Assembly: GCF_905209685.1 (NCBI RefSeq)
Contig: NZ_CAJLUB010000002.1
Location: 1-64,000, forward strand
Source of the DNA: an uncultured Veillonella sp.
Lineage (GTDB): Bacteria; Bacillota; Negativicutes; Veillonellales; Veillonellaceae
Reading direction: 5' to 3'
DNA length: 64,000 nt
Shown here: positions 10,050-17,403 of the stretch, piece by piece
How positions within the stretch are numbered: the stretch's first letter is position 1
Layout of the letters: each line of letters opens with the position of its first letter
Notes under the pieces: model-generated
What the model was told of the DNA's origin: nothing
Seen by the model: the letters and a program-made list of their open reading frames with translations, nothing else
The model's database searches: none
Position numbers and translations under genes: made by a program

Positions 10050-10403
10050 TTATTTGCCCTCACGTTTCTTTAACATTTCAATAGTGTTGATTACAAAATC
10101 AATATCATCCTTGGACATATCCTTACTTGCATCAAAGAGTAATTTAAGGTTTGGGTTATCTTTTACTGCTTGTGCGTATTCTGACACCTTTTGATCATTG
10201 TAATAATGTAAACCCATTAAATCTTCTGGTGTTGTATTTAAAGCCTCAGCGAATGCAAATATTTTAGATTGAGCCAAATCAATTTTACCGCTTTCAATTT
10301 TAGCGATGCTGGTTCTATCTTTATAACCAACTTTTCTTGCCAACTCATCTTGCGACATTTTCAGGTTTTCTCTTAATGTTTTTATATTGTCATATAGTGT
10401 CAT
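10050..10403 (-). CDS. Xre-family phage repressor (CI/ImmR-like)
   Basis: 117 residues with an N-terminal HTH_3 domain (residues ~5-60; LKMSQDELARKVGYKDRTSIAKIESGK) and a short helical C-terminal part. There is no LexA/CI-type S24 self-cleavage domain, so induction would need another factor, plausibly the ImmA-like peptidase in the same operon. It faces the Cro-like gene across a 160-bp control region with palindromic operators. Expected to hold the early operon silent in the lysogen. Confidence 0.88.
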   Translation of the reverse strand: MTLYDNIKTLRENLKMSQDELARKVGYKDRTSIAKIESGKIDLAQSKIFAFAEALNTTPEDLMGLHYYNDQKVSEYAQAVKDNPNLKLLFDASKDMSKDDIDFVINTIEMLKKREGK

Positions 10404-10437
10404 ATCAAATCACCTCTTAACGCTATTATCCATTATG

Positions 10438-10466
10438 ATTTTAAATGTAACGTGAAAAAAAATCAA
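10438..10466 (-). promoter_or_regulatory. Leftward repressor promoter
   Basis: On the minus strand, TTGATT (10466-10461), a 17-bp spacer and TAAAAT (10443-10438), 35 bp before the repressor start. A TTCAC half-site lies within the spacer, resembling the arm of the nearby operators. Confidence 0.6.
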
Positions 10467-10484
10467 CTTTTTTAGGAAAAAGTG

Positions 10485-10536
10485 TTGACACATATTCACC
10501 ATAATGTTATATTATGAGTGTGAATTAAATTCACAC
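10485..10536 (+). promoter_or_regulatory. Rightward early promoter with palindromic operator
   Basis: TTGACA (10485-10490), exactly 17 bp, then TATATT (10508-10513). A perfect 19-bp palindrome gtgtgaattaaattcacac covers 10518-10536, the expected transcription start. This is a strong promoter that a bound repressor or Cro dimer would block. A TATTCAC half-site lies in the spacer. Confidence 0.85.
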
Positions 10537-10563
10537 ATAACAAAATACGAAAGGGGGTGTAGA

Positions 10564-10758
10564 ATGGACACACTCAAAGAAATTATTAATGCTAAAGGTT
10601 TTAAGTTAAATTTTGTAGCTAGTGAGTTAAACATCACTAGAAAGGCTTTATATAAGAAGTTGAGAGGTGATAGCGAATTTAAAGCTAGTGAAATTGCACG
10701 ATTGGTTGATATGTTGAGATTAACCAGCAAAGAAACTAAGGAAATTTTTTTTAAATAA
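10564..10758 (+). CDS. Cro-like small HTH regulator
   Basis: 64 residues with an HTH of the form FKLNFVASELNITRKALYKK. First gene of the rightward early operon, divergent from the Xre repressor and flanked by two copies of the GTGAATT-A-AATTCAC operator. AAGGGGGTG precedes ATG 10564. By position it should act like Cro; no partner or target is proven. Confidence 0.75.
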   Translation: MDTLKEIINAKGFKLNFVASELNITRKALYKKLRGDSEFKASEIARLVDMLRLTSKETKEIFFK

Positions 10759-10762
10759 AATA

Positions 10763-10777
10763 GTGAATTAAATTCAC
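10763..10777 (+). promoter_or_regulatory. Second copy of the palindromic operator
   Basis: A perfect 15-bp palindrome gtgaattaaattcac just after the Cro-like stop and 16 bp before the next start. It matches the inner 15 bp of the operator at 10518-10536 exactly, so one protein likely binds both. Confidence 0.75.
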
Positions 10778-10792
10778 ACAAGGGGATGAGAT

Positions 10793-11095
10793 ATGGAGAG
10801 CCTTGTATATACAGTTGACCAAGTAGCCGAACTGTTACAAATCTCAACAACATCTGTTTACAACCTAAGAAATGATGGAACGCTAACACAACTACCAAAT
10901 ATAAGTGGTGTGAAATTTAGCAAAAGAGAGGTTGAAGCACTAGCAGGTGTTGAGGATGAATACAACGCAATCGGTTACAGAAAACTACAAAGTGAGGTGG
11001 AGAGCCTAAGAAAAGAAAATCGTAAGTTAAAGAGTGAAATAAAAAAAATCACCAGCCAAATGCTAGTGATTGTAGGAGAAGATTTGAATGATTAA
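10793..11095 (+). CDS. HTH_17/excisionase-type DNA-binding protein with coiled coil
   Basis: 100 residues. The N-terminal ~50 form a winged helix of the excisionase/MerR type (YTVDQVAELLQISTTSVYNL...GVKFSKREVEALAG). The C-terminal half is a charged coiled coil (LQSEVESLRKENRKLKSEI). It could be the recombination directionality factor needed to excise the prophage, or another early regulator; sequence alone does not decide. AAGGGGATGAG precedes the ATG, and it overlaps the next gene by eight bases. Confidence 0.65.
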   Translation: MESLVYTVDQVAELLQISTTSVYNLRNDGTLTQLPNISGVKFSKREVEALAGVEDEYNAIGYRKLQSEVESLRKENRKLKSEIKKITSQMLVIVGEDLND

Positions 11096-11303
11096 GTTAT
11101 GTTACGCACTACGCACCATTGCAGCGATATTAGTTGTTGGTGGAATGGGAAGTCTACAGTTAGACACAATAGACTTTTGGACATTCTTTTGTCAATCAAT
11201 GCTAGGAGTGGTGATGTGGATATTAGTTGGATATTGGTTAGACGATATCCAATATTACGAAAAGAAAAAAAGTCCGCTAGTGAAAAGTGTAGAAGAAGTT
11301 TAG
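11088..11303 (+). CDS. Small membrane protein
   Basis: 71 residues with two hydrophobic segments (LRTIAAILVVGGMGSL and FFCQSMLGVVMWILVGYWL) and a charged C-terminal tail. It overlaps the preceding HTH gene by eight bases, so it is translated in the same operon. I do not recognise a family. Confidence 0.6.
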   Translation: MIKLCYALRTIAAILVVGGMGSLQLDTIDFWTFFCQSMLGVVMWILVGYWLDDIQYYEKKKSPLVKSVEEV

Positions 11304-11310
11304 CGGACTT
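11270..11310 (+). repeat. 10-bp inverted repeat at the end of the small membrane gene
   Basis: aagtccgcta (11270-11279) pairs perfectly with tagcggactt (11301-11310), spanning the stop codon of the upstream gene. No T-run follows, so it may stabilise or process the mRNA rather than end it. Confidence 0.55.
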
Positions 11311-11365
11311 AGTGTAAGGAGTATTAGAAAATACTCTACTTGTATTTTAGCATAGGAGATTTTGA

Positions 11366-11854
11366 ATGCCAAGTTTATATGAACTAAATAAAGATTATAA
11401 AGAGTTGCAAGCAATGTTAGAGGTGGCTGAAACCGAAGAGGATATGCAAGCCATCCAAGATACTTTGGATATGTTAGACTGCAGCATCGATGAGAAAATC
11501 GAAAATACTGCAATGTTTATCCGTAACCTAAAAGGTGATATTCAAGCGTTTAAGGATGAGTCCAAACGGCTAAGTGCTAAAGCTAAGACTTTGGAAAATA
11601 TGACAGAACGATTGAAGAATAACATAGATCATGTCATGAAAGAAAACCAATTAACAGAAAAGAAAGTTGGACAATTCAAATGCTACTACAAAGCAAGCGA
11701 AACAGTAGAAATTGATGATTTGTATGCATTGCCTGATGAATTTAGAAAAACAACAATTACTGCTGATAAAGTGGCAATCAAAAAAGCAATCAAAGCAGAA
11801 CAAGAAGTAGCTGGTGCGAGAATTGAAACACACATGAATTTACAGATTGGTTAG
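11366..11854 (+). CDS. Siphovirus Gp157-like protein
   Basis: 162 residues, mostly helical and coiled-coil in the first 100 (ENTAMFIRNLKGDIQAFKDE, RLSAKAKTLENMTERLKN), then a conserved small domain ending with PDEFRKTTITADKVAIKKAI. This layout is typical of the Gp157 family found beside single-strand annealing proteins in many Firmicute phages. Its biochemical role is not well defined. It is followed at once by an ERF gene, the usual neighbour. Confidence 0.82.
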   Translation: MPSLYELNKDYKELQAMLEVAETEEDMQAIQDTLDMLDCSIDEKIENTAMFIRNLKGDIQAFKDESKRLSAKAKTLENMTERLKNNIDHVMKENQLTEKKVGQFKCYYKASETVEIDDLYALPDEFRKTTITADKVAIKKAIKAEQEVAGARIETHMNLQIG

Positions 11855-11861
11855 GTGAAAC

Positions 11862-12485
11862 ATGGAAAACATAGAAAAAATAACTGATAGCCAAGTAGTT
11901 TTAAATCAAAGGGTTGGTGATATTCAACATAAGTTGAAAGCACCTAAAGGACAATACAATTCCTTTGGTAAATATAACTATCGCAGCTGTGAAGATATTT
12001 TAGAGGGTGTTAAACCGTTGTTAAAAGAACACAACTTAGCACTTCTTATTGATGATGAAATCGTACAAATTGGTGATCGATACTATGTGAAAGCTACCGC
12101 AAAAATTACGGATGGTAGAGAGATTGTAAGTGCGACTGCATATGCAAGAGAACCTGATACAAAAAAAGGTATGGATGAAAGTCAAATTACAGGTGCCACA
12201 TCATCTTACGCTAGAAAGTACGCACTCAATGCGTTGTTATGTATCGATGATACAAAAGATGCTGACACAATGGATAATAGCAAAAAGCCTGCACAACAAA
12301 CACAAGAAACTGTTTACAACTGGCAAACACTAAAAGCTAGAGCCACACAAGGTGGTATTAGCGAAGATGATTTGAAACATTATCTAAAAGAAACGCTAAA
12401 AGTTAATGAGTCAAAAGACATGACACAAGAACTTTATCAACAAGCGTTCAACTGGGTGAATGCCCAAAGGTACGCTAAACGATGA
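11862..12485 (+). CDS. erf: ERF-family single-strand annealing recombinase
   Basis: 207 residues. The ERF core is clear: FGKYNYRSCEDILEGVKPLL, then a beta sheet core and the signature DESQITGATSSYARKYALNAL near residue 110. ERF proteins anneal complementary single strands during phage recombination and genome circularisation. A variable tail after ~residue 145 probably binds SSB or other partners. It overlaps the next gene by four bases (ATGA). Confidence 0.9.
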   Translation: MENIEKITDSQVVLNQRVGDIQHKLKAPKGQYNSFGKYNYRSCEDILEGVKPLLKEHNLALLIDDEIVQIGDRYYVKATAKITDGREIVSATAYAREPDTKKGMDESQITGATSSYARKYALNALLCIDDTKDADTMDNSKKPAQQTQETVYNWQTLKARATQGGISEDDLKHYLKETLKVNESKDMTQELYQQAFNWVNAQRYAKR

Positions 12486-13033
12486 AGTGGACAACAAATA
12501 ATATCGAAACATTAAGAAGTCCACTAGGTGTAATGGTAGTAATACCTGCACCACATGACAATGATCTATCAAAGATTACTACTGATAAAGAGTACATAGT
12601 AGAAATTAAACGTAAAACTAAATCAAGAAGTCTAAATGCTAATTCTTATTGCTGGGTGTTATGTCAAAATATAGCACTTGAACTTAGTAAACATAGCTAC
12701 ACAACAAAAGAAGATGTATACAAAAAAGCTATAAAGGACTGTGGACATTTCACATATGTTCCAGTCCGTGAGGATGCAGTCGAACGCTATATTCAAATAT
12801 GGCAAGCACATGGTATCGGATGGCTGGCGGAAGATGCTGGAGAATGTCAGAGCCTAAAAGGGTATCACAACATAATGTGTTACCACGGCTCATCGGTATA
12901 TACAACTGCAGAAATGCAACGGCTTATTGACTGCTTAGTTGATGAGTGCAACCAGCTTGGAATAAAACGTGATGATAGCGATTATGTCCAATCGTTAGTT
13001 AAGGGGTGGGAGAGTGAACAAACGGAAACGTGA
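12482..13033 (+). CDS. NinB-like recombination protein (tentative)
   Basis: 183 residues. The segment IKRKTKSRSLNANSYCWVLCQNIALELS resembles the R-S-L-x-Q-N-x-x-Y/W motif of lambda NinB/Orf-type proteins, which help load recombinases in place of RecFOR. Position between ERF and HNH genes fits. The C-terminal part contains GYHNIMCYHGSSVYTTAEMQ, seen in related Firmicute phage proteins of unknown role. Function remains tentative. Confidence 0.55.
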   Translation: MKWTTNNIETLRSPLGVMVVIPAPHDNDLSKITTDKEYIVEIKRKTKSRSLNANSYCWVLCQNIALELSKHSYTTKEDVYKKAIKDCGHFTYVPVREDAVERYIQIWQAHGIGWLAEDAGECQSLKGYHNIMCYHGSSVYTTAEMQRLIDCLVDECNQLGIKRDDSDYVQSLVKGWESEQTET

Positions 13034-13289
13034 AGATGAAAAGCTACTAAAACAAAATAGACCTAAAGTGCTTGAACGTGATAACTACTCATGCGTACTG
13101 TGTGGCGGTCATGAGGGTATATCGATACATCACATTGTATTCCGTTCACAGTTAGGTAAAAGCACGATGGATAACCTAGCTTGCTTGTGTGTGCATTGCC
13201 ACATACCAATAGCACATGGGGTGTTTGCTAAAGAAACTAGAAAGCGATTACAAGAAATTGTTAAGGAAAGGATGAAACACTATGAATAA
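13014..13289 (+). CDS. HNH endonuclease
   Basis: 91 residues. CVLCGG...ISIHHIVFRSQLG...NLACLCVHCH shows the beta-beta-alpha-metal fold, with two CxxC-type zinc pairs and the catalytic HH. Start is GTG 13014 with GGGGTGGGAG just upstream, overlapping the preceding gene by 20 bases. Small early HNH proteins may nick phage DNA for recombination; it is far from the terminase genes, so a packaging role is less likely. Confidence 0.83.
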   Translation: MNKRKREDEKLLKQNRPKVLERDNYSCVLCGGHEGISIHHIVFRSQLGKSTMDNLACLCVHCHIPIAHGVFAKETRKRLQEIVKERMKHYE

Positions 13290-13512
13290 AGACCGATTGG
13301 GTGAATACGAAAAACTAGAAATGTTAAGAGCATTGATTAGTGCTAGAATTATGTACTTTGAGAATAAGCAAGGGGCTAAAAATTACCATCAAGACATAAT
13401 CGATGAATATAAAATGCTAGAAAATGTTGTGTGTGCTGCATTAAATCCTCTTTTACGTGAAGCGATTGATGAATTGTTAGGAAAGGTTAGTGCATGGCAG
13501 AAAGAAGAATGA
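13282..13512 (+). CDS. Hypothetical phage protein
   Basis: 76 residues, helical and acidic with no motif I recognise. It overlaps both neighbours by a few bases, which supports real translation within the early operon. Confidence 0.55.
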   Translation: MNKDRLGEYEKLEMLRALISARIMYFENKQGAKNYHQDIIDEYKMLENVVCAALNPLLREAIDELLGKVSAWQKEE

Positions 13513-14288
13513 TGGCAAAGTCCATTATTAAATCAGACCAATTCCTTGATATGCCAGCTACAACACAAAACCTATACTTTCATATGTTGTTAGATGCAGA
13601 TGATGATGGGTTTGTAAATGCGCCTAAATCTATCATGCGTATAGTTGGTGCTAAAGATGATGATATGAAGTTGTTAGTAGCTAAACAATTTGTAATAAGT
13701 TTTGGTAGTGGTGTTATCGTAATCAAACATTGGAAGATACATAACTACATACAAAGTGATCGTTACAAACCAAGTATACAACCTGAAAGAAAGTTATTAG
13801 AAATTACTGCAAACAAAGAGTATCAGTTGAATGAAAGCCATGTATCCACATTGGATACAGAATGTATACAAGATGTATCCGTAGGTAAGGTAAGGTTAGG
13901 TAAGGCTAGTATAGGTAAGGTTAGGTTAGATAAGACTATAGAGGGCGAATGTGAGAAACCACATTCACCAAAGCGTAAAACTTTTACTAAACCTACTATT
14001 GATGAAATACAAGACTACTGCATTGAAAGAAACAACAATGTAAACGCTGAACAATTTTATGACTATTACGAAAGTAATGGTTGGAAAGTAGGCAAAAATT
14101 CCATGAAAGATTGGAAAGCAGCGGTCAGAACATGGGAGCGTAGTGAATACAGAAATCTAAAAGTGAGTAAGAAACAACAAGCCATTGATGTTGTTAATGA
14201 TTTAATGCAAGAGTTTGGGGGTGCAAATGAACAATCAACAACAGATAGTGAAAGCACTATCGATGTTACAGCTAGCGTACAGTACTGA
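13494..14288 (+). CDS. Phage replication initiator (replisome organizer type)
   Basis: 264 residues. The N-terminus MAERRMMAKSIIKSDQFLDM, followed by TQNLYFHMLLDADDDGFV and KHWKIHNYIQSDRY, is the winged-helix origin-binding domain common in Firmicute phage initiators. The C-terminal part (residues ~165-225; FYDYYESNGWKVGKNSMKDW) is a DnaD-like helicase/loader contact region. Its middle is low in complexity because the DNA there is a set of short repeats that may be the origin. It is followed by a probable helicase loader, as in SPP1-type replication modules. Confidence 0.83.
   Translation: MAERRMMAKSIIKSDQFLDMPATTQNLYFHMLLDADDDGFVNAPKSIMRIVGAKDDDMKLLVAKQFVISFGSGVIVIKHWKIHNYIQSDRYKPSIQPERKLLEITANKEYQLNESHVSTLDTECIQDVSVGKVRLGKASIGKVRLDKTIEGECEKPHSPKRKTFTKPTIDEIQDYCIERNNNVNAEQFYDYYESNGWKVGKNSMKDWKAAVRTWERSEYRNLKVSKKQQAIDVVNDLMQEFGGANEQSTTDSESTIDVTASVQY
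13841..13934 (+). repeat. Candidate phage replication origin inside the initiator gene
   Basis: A perfect inverted repeat tgtatcc / ggataca (13841-13859) and another tgtatcc at 13874-13880 are followed by iterated GGTAAGG/AGGTTAG units from 13881 to 13934 (for example taggtaagg at 13882 and 13912). Iterons in the initiator gene are the rule in lambda and several Gram-positive phages. The origin role is inferred. Confidence 0.55.
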
Positions 14289-14907
14289 TATGCCAAAGGA
14301 ACGCATGAAGTTATATGTTTATAAGCTATCAGATATTAACCCAGTTACGTTAGAACAAGCGGTGAATAATTTAATTGATAGATGTAAATTCTTACCAACG
14401 ATTGCAGAAATCAGAGAGGAATGTTCCGCATTAAGTGCCTTTGTAAATGCACATGAGGAACTACCGACTGCACAAGATGCATGGGAAAGAGTGTATCAAG
14501 TAGCTAGATCATATGGCTATGAAAAAGGTTTAGAAAAGTTAGAGGGTTTAACAAAACAATGTGCCAGGGCAATTTGGAAATCGTTCGACCCTCAAAACGG
14601 CGATAACTTCAACGAAACATCATGTAGGGCGCAGTTTGTTAAGAACTACGAAGTACAAGAAACAAGGGAACGTGAGCGATTGAGATTGTCTAATTCGATT
14701 AAAGATAATCACTTGTTGTTAAAGGCAAGAGAAAAAGCAGAACGTGAACGAGTGCTGCTAAATGCTGGTAAAAAGCAAATCGAAATGACCTCTACAGGAA
14801 ACTTGGTAGAGGTAGCAAAAGAACCAGTTGATGTAACAGAAATAATCAACAAAAGCAAAATATCAGATAAAGGGAAAGAGTTATTGAAACAAGCAATAGG
14901 GGGATAA
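14227..14907 (+). CDS. Probable helicase loader (G39P-like N-terminus)
   Basis: 226 residues. The first ~65, with MKLYVYKLSDINPVTLEQAV...CKFLPTIAEIREE, match the helical N-terminal domain of SPP1 G39P-type loaders and related phage proteins. The rest is helical and charged. I chose ATG 14227 behind GGGGGTG; an in-frame TTG at 14215 is less likely. It overlaps the initiator by 62 bases. No ATPase motif is visible, so it is not a DnaC-type loader, and no phage helicase is present: the host DnaB is probably used. Confidence 0.65.
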   Translation: MNNQQQIVKALSMLQLAYSTDMPKERMKLYVYKLSDINPVTLEQAVNNLIDRCKFLPTIAEIREECSALSAFVNAHEELPTAQDAWERVYQVARSYGYEKGLEKLEGLTKQCARAIWKSFDPQNGDNFNETSCRAQFVKNYEVQETRERERLRLSNSIKDNHLLLKAREKAERERVLLNAGKKQIEMTSTGNLVEVAKEPVDVTEIINKSKISDKGKELLKQAIGG

Positions 14908-15126
14908 ATGAAAGAAAGAGTGAAAGAATTTGATGTCAGCGTGAATGTCAATTTCAATATTAGCTTTCAAGTGCTGGCAACTAGCGAGGCACAAGCAAGA
15001 GTAAAGATTGAAAACTTGCTTGAAATTATGAGGAATGAGGCAACAGTCGATTGCCACATTCACAAAAACTACGATGTGTTTGTTGATGAAGTAGATGCTG
15101 AATTAAATCAAATCAGTTATTGGTAA
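14908..15126 (+). CDS. Hypothetical phage protein
   Basis: 72 residues, predicted beta-strand, helix, beta-strand (VSVNVNFNISFQVLATSEAQ then ARVKIENLLEIM). No family recognised. It begins directly after the loader stop with a GGGGG ribosome site. Confidence 0.5.
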   Translation: MKERVKEFDVSVNVNFNISFQVLATSEAQARVKIENLLEIMRNEATVDCHIHKNYDVFVDEVDAELNQISYW

Positions 15127-15137
15127 GGGGTGATGAG

Positions 15138-15317
15138 TTGTTAAGTAAAAAAAGAAAGATGGTAATCACCATTGAGATACCTCTAAACGTGGACACACAA
15201 GAAGAGGCAACTCAACAAATGCAAATGATTATGAAAGCAGATGCACGAACCTTTGAAAGCCTAGAGGAAATTATCAAGGTGTATAAAGGTACGATGTGCA
15301 TCGAACAAAAGATTTAA
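15138..15317 (+). CDS. Hypothetical phage protein
   Basis: About 60 residues with the same strand-helix plan as its upstream neighbour (KMVITIEIPLNVDTQEEATQ), suggesting a possible duplicated pair. TTG 15138 is chosen because AAGGGG is seven bases upstream; ATG 15159 is an alternative. It ends 11 bases before ssb. Confidence 0.45.
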   Translation: MLSKKRKMVITIEIPLNVDTQEEATQQMQMIMKADARTFESLEEIIKVYKGTMCIEQKI

Positions 15318-15328
15318 AGGAGAATTTG

Positions 15329-15715
15329 ATGAATACAGTACAAATTATGGGGAACTTGGCACGTGATCCAGAGGTTAGATATACACAATCTGGAAAAGCG
15401 GTAGCCACATTTACAGTAGCAGCGAGCAATACATACATTGATAGCAATAATGAAACAAAAGAACAAACCGCTTTCATCAACTGTGTAGCATGGGGAAAGC
15501 TAGGTGAAAGCATCGGTAATTTGCGTAAAGGCAATAGAGCGTTTGTTGAGGGCAGACTTCAAACACGTTCTTATGAAACTGCTGACGGTCAAAAACGATA
15601 TGTAACAGAAGTAGTAGCAAACTTTGTAGGTACATCTTTAATAAATGATGAAACTGCACCAAGTAACTTTGAAAGTTTTGAAAACACAAATCAAGATGAA
15701 AATATTCCGTTCTAG
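15329..15715 (+). CDS. ssb: Single-stranded DNA-binding protein
   Basis: 128 residues. The OB fold is typical: MNTVQIMGNLARDPEVRYTQ, FTVAASN, AFINCVAWGKLGE, RAFVEGRLQTRSYE. The acidic C-terminal tail ends DENIPF, the partner-binding tip that recruits recombination and repair proteins. AAAGGAG precedes ATG 15329. It is a phage SSB belonging to the replication and ERF recombination module. Confidence 0.95.
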   Translation: MNTVQIMGNLARDPEVRYTQSGKAVATFTVAASNTYIDSNNETKEQTAFINCVAWGKLGESIGNLRKGNRAFVEGRLQTRSYETADGQKRYVTEVVANFVGTSLINDETAPSNFESFENTNQDENIPF

Positions 15716-15724
15716 GTGGCCAAT

Positions 15725-16186
15725 GTGAAAATATTAGATGCTTGTTGTGGTTCTAAAATGTTTTGGTTTGATAAAGAACACAAAGAAACTGCATATATGG
15801 ATAACCGAACATTAGACACAACGCTATGTGATGGTAGGAAATTAATCGTAAAACCTGATGTGATCGCAGATTTCCGTAAGATGCCGTTTGAAGATGAGAG
15901 CTTTCACTTAGTAGTGTTTGACCCACCGCACTTATTAAAGGCTGGTGATAAATCGTTCCTAGCATTGAAATATGGACGATTAGAGCAAACATGGCAAGAG
16001 GATATTAAACAAGGGTTATCTGAGTGTTGGCGAGTACTAAAACCAAATGGAACGATGATATTTAAATGGAATGAAGAACAAATCAAGTTACCAATGGTTA
16101 AAGGGTTACTTCCTAGTGAGCCAATATTTGGCCAACGTAGAGGTAAAACAGTATGGTTAGTGTTTTTTAAGGAAAAGGAGAAATAA
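15725..16186 (+). CDS. SAM-dependent methyltransferase-like protein
   Basis: About 153 residues. VKILDACCGSKMFWF is the SAM-binding motif I, and LVVFDPPHLLKAG is a DPPY-like catalytic motif (DPPH), as in some phage DNA or small-molecule methylases. ECWRVLKPNGTMIFKWNE is the usual strand after it. GTG 15725 has AGGTGG upstream; GTG 15716 is possible. The protein is short and lacks a clear target-recognition domain. It may modify phage DNA, but the substrate is unknown. Confidence 0.7.
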   Translation: MKILDACCGSKMFWFDKEHKETAYMDNRTLDTTLCDGRKLIVKPDVIADFRKMPFEDESFHLVVFDPPHLLKAGDKSFLALKYGRLEQTWQEDIKQGLSECWRVLKPNGTMIFKWNEEQIKLPMVKGLLPSEPIFGQRRGKTVWLVFFKEKEK

Positions 16187-16188
16187 AC

Positions 16189-16581
16189 ATGAATAAGATT
16201 GTATCCGCTTTATTGGTAGTAGTTATGATTGGTGCGGTAGTTTGGAGTTTTGCGTTTGGTGTTCCAATGTATATGGTGTGGCAGCAACAAAAAGCAGGCG
16301 AGGCAGAACTTGCTAGAGCTGAACAGAATAGACAAGTTGCGGTATTAGAGGCTAAGGCAAAACTAGATAGTGCTGAAAGCCTAGCACAAGCAGAAGTTAA
16401 ACGTGCAGAGGGTACTGCAAAAGCAAATCAAATCATCGGTCAATCATTAAAAGGTAATGAGGCATACATCCATTGGTTATGGGTTGATACTTTGAAAGAT
16501 AGTAAAGACCAAATCATCTATATTCCAACAGAGGCTGGTGTGCCTATTACGGAAAGTTTCAGATTGAAAGAAAGCAAATAA
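16189..16581 (+). CDS. Membrane-anchored SPFH-like small protein
   Basis: 130 residues: an N-terminal membrane helix (VSALLVVVMIGAVVWSFAFG), a long alanine/glutamate-rich coiled coil (AEVKRAEGTAKANQIIGQSL) and a conserved end (YIPTEAGVPITES). This matches the C-terminal half of SPFH/prohibitin-type proteins without the SPFH fold itself. Similar genes are frequent in early regions of Firmicute phages. Function unknown. Confidence 0.65.
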   Translation: MNKIVSALLVVVMIGAVVWSFAFGVPMYMVWQQQKAGEAELARAEQNRQVAVLEAKAKLDSAESLAQAEVKRAEGTAKANQIIGQSLKGNEAYIHWLWVDTLKDSKDQIIYIPTEAGVPITESFRLKESK

Positions 16582-16588
16582 GACGATA

Positions 16589-17059
16589 ATGACAGAACGA
16601 GATATTCAAGATGCATTAGGACGGCATCTATTTCTTAAAAATATATGTATACCAAATGTGATGATGAGGGATAGTGGGAAACCACCTTATGAGGCTGATT
16701 TCATCTACTTCAACTTAAACACTTTGCACTTAACAGAAGTTGAAATCAAAACTGATATAAACGATTTTAAGAATGATTTCAAGAAAGCACGTTACCATGA
16801 CAATCACAATGTTATGTATTTGTATTATGCATTACCTAGAGATTTGTACGATGATCATTATGAAGTAATTGATGAAATGCTTGGTGATGCTGGCTTAATC
16901 TTAATCGATGAAATAAATACATTTGATTTTCGAGGTAATCTTTATGATTTTGGCGGTTTTGTAAAGAGAGCAAAACGAATAAAAGGTTCTGTTAAATTGA
17001 ACGAAAAGGAAAAGGAATACTATATGAGAATTGGGTGTATGAAATGGGTGAATAGATAA
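16589..17059 (+). CDS. MmcB-like PD-(D/E)XK nuclease-fold protein
   Basis: 156 residues. YEADFIYFNLN followed by TEVEIKTDINDF gives the D...ExK core of the restriction-endonuclease fold, as in MmcB-type DNA-repair proteins. FKKARYHDNHNVMYLYYALP is also typical. It overlaps the next gene, which also looks like a nuclease, by one base. Probably acts on branched or damaged DNA in replication; substrate unknown. Confidence 0.65.
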   Translation: MTERDIQDALGRHLFLKNICIPNVMMRDSGKPPYEADFIYFNLNTLHLTEVEIKTDINDFKNDFKKARYHDNHNVMYLYYALPRDLYDDHYEVIDEMLGDAGLILIDEINTFDFRGNLYDFGGFVKRAKRIKGSVKLNEKEKEYYMRIGCMKWVNR

Positions 17060-17403
17060 TGCCAATAAATAGTAAAGATAAAGGTAAACGTGGTGAAAGA
17101 ATGTGGCGTGATGTGTGTAGAGCCAATGGGTTTGATAAAGTCCGTAGAACTGCACAATATTGCGGAAATACAGGCGATGCATCGGACTGTGTAGGACTAC
17201 CTAACATACATCAAGAAGTCAAATTTGTTGAAAACTTGAATGTCCGTAAAGCATATGAACAAGCGGAACACGATGCGCAACAAGCAAACAATGGCGATAT
17301 ACCTATTGTAGCTTGGAAGAAAAGCAATAAACCTTGGTTAGTAGTATTAAGTGCGGATGATTTCTTCCACATCTATAAGGAAAGTGAGTGGAGTAATGGT
17401 TAA
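17059..17403 (+). CDS. Putative Holliday-junction-resolvase-like nuclease
   Basis: 114 residues. KGKRGERMWRDVCRANGF, GDASDCVGLPNIHQEVKFVE and IPIVAWKKSNKPWLVVL match the E...D...ExK pattern of phage PDDEXK endonucleases sometimes called Hjc/RusA-like resolvases. Being next to recombination and replication genes supports junction processing, but activity is inferred. Confidence 0.7.
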   Translation: MPINSKDKGKRGERMWRDVCRANGFDKVRRTAQYCGNTGDASDCVGLPNIHQEVKFVENLNVRKAYEQAEHDAQQANNGDIPIVAWKKSNKPWLVVLSADDFFHIYKESEWSNG

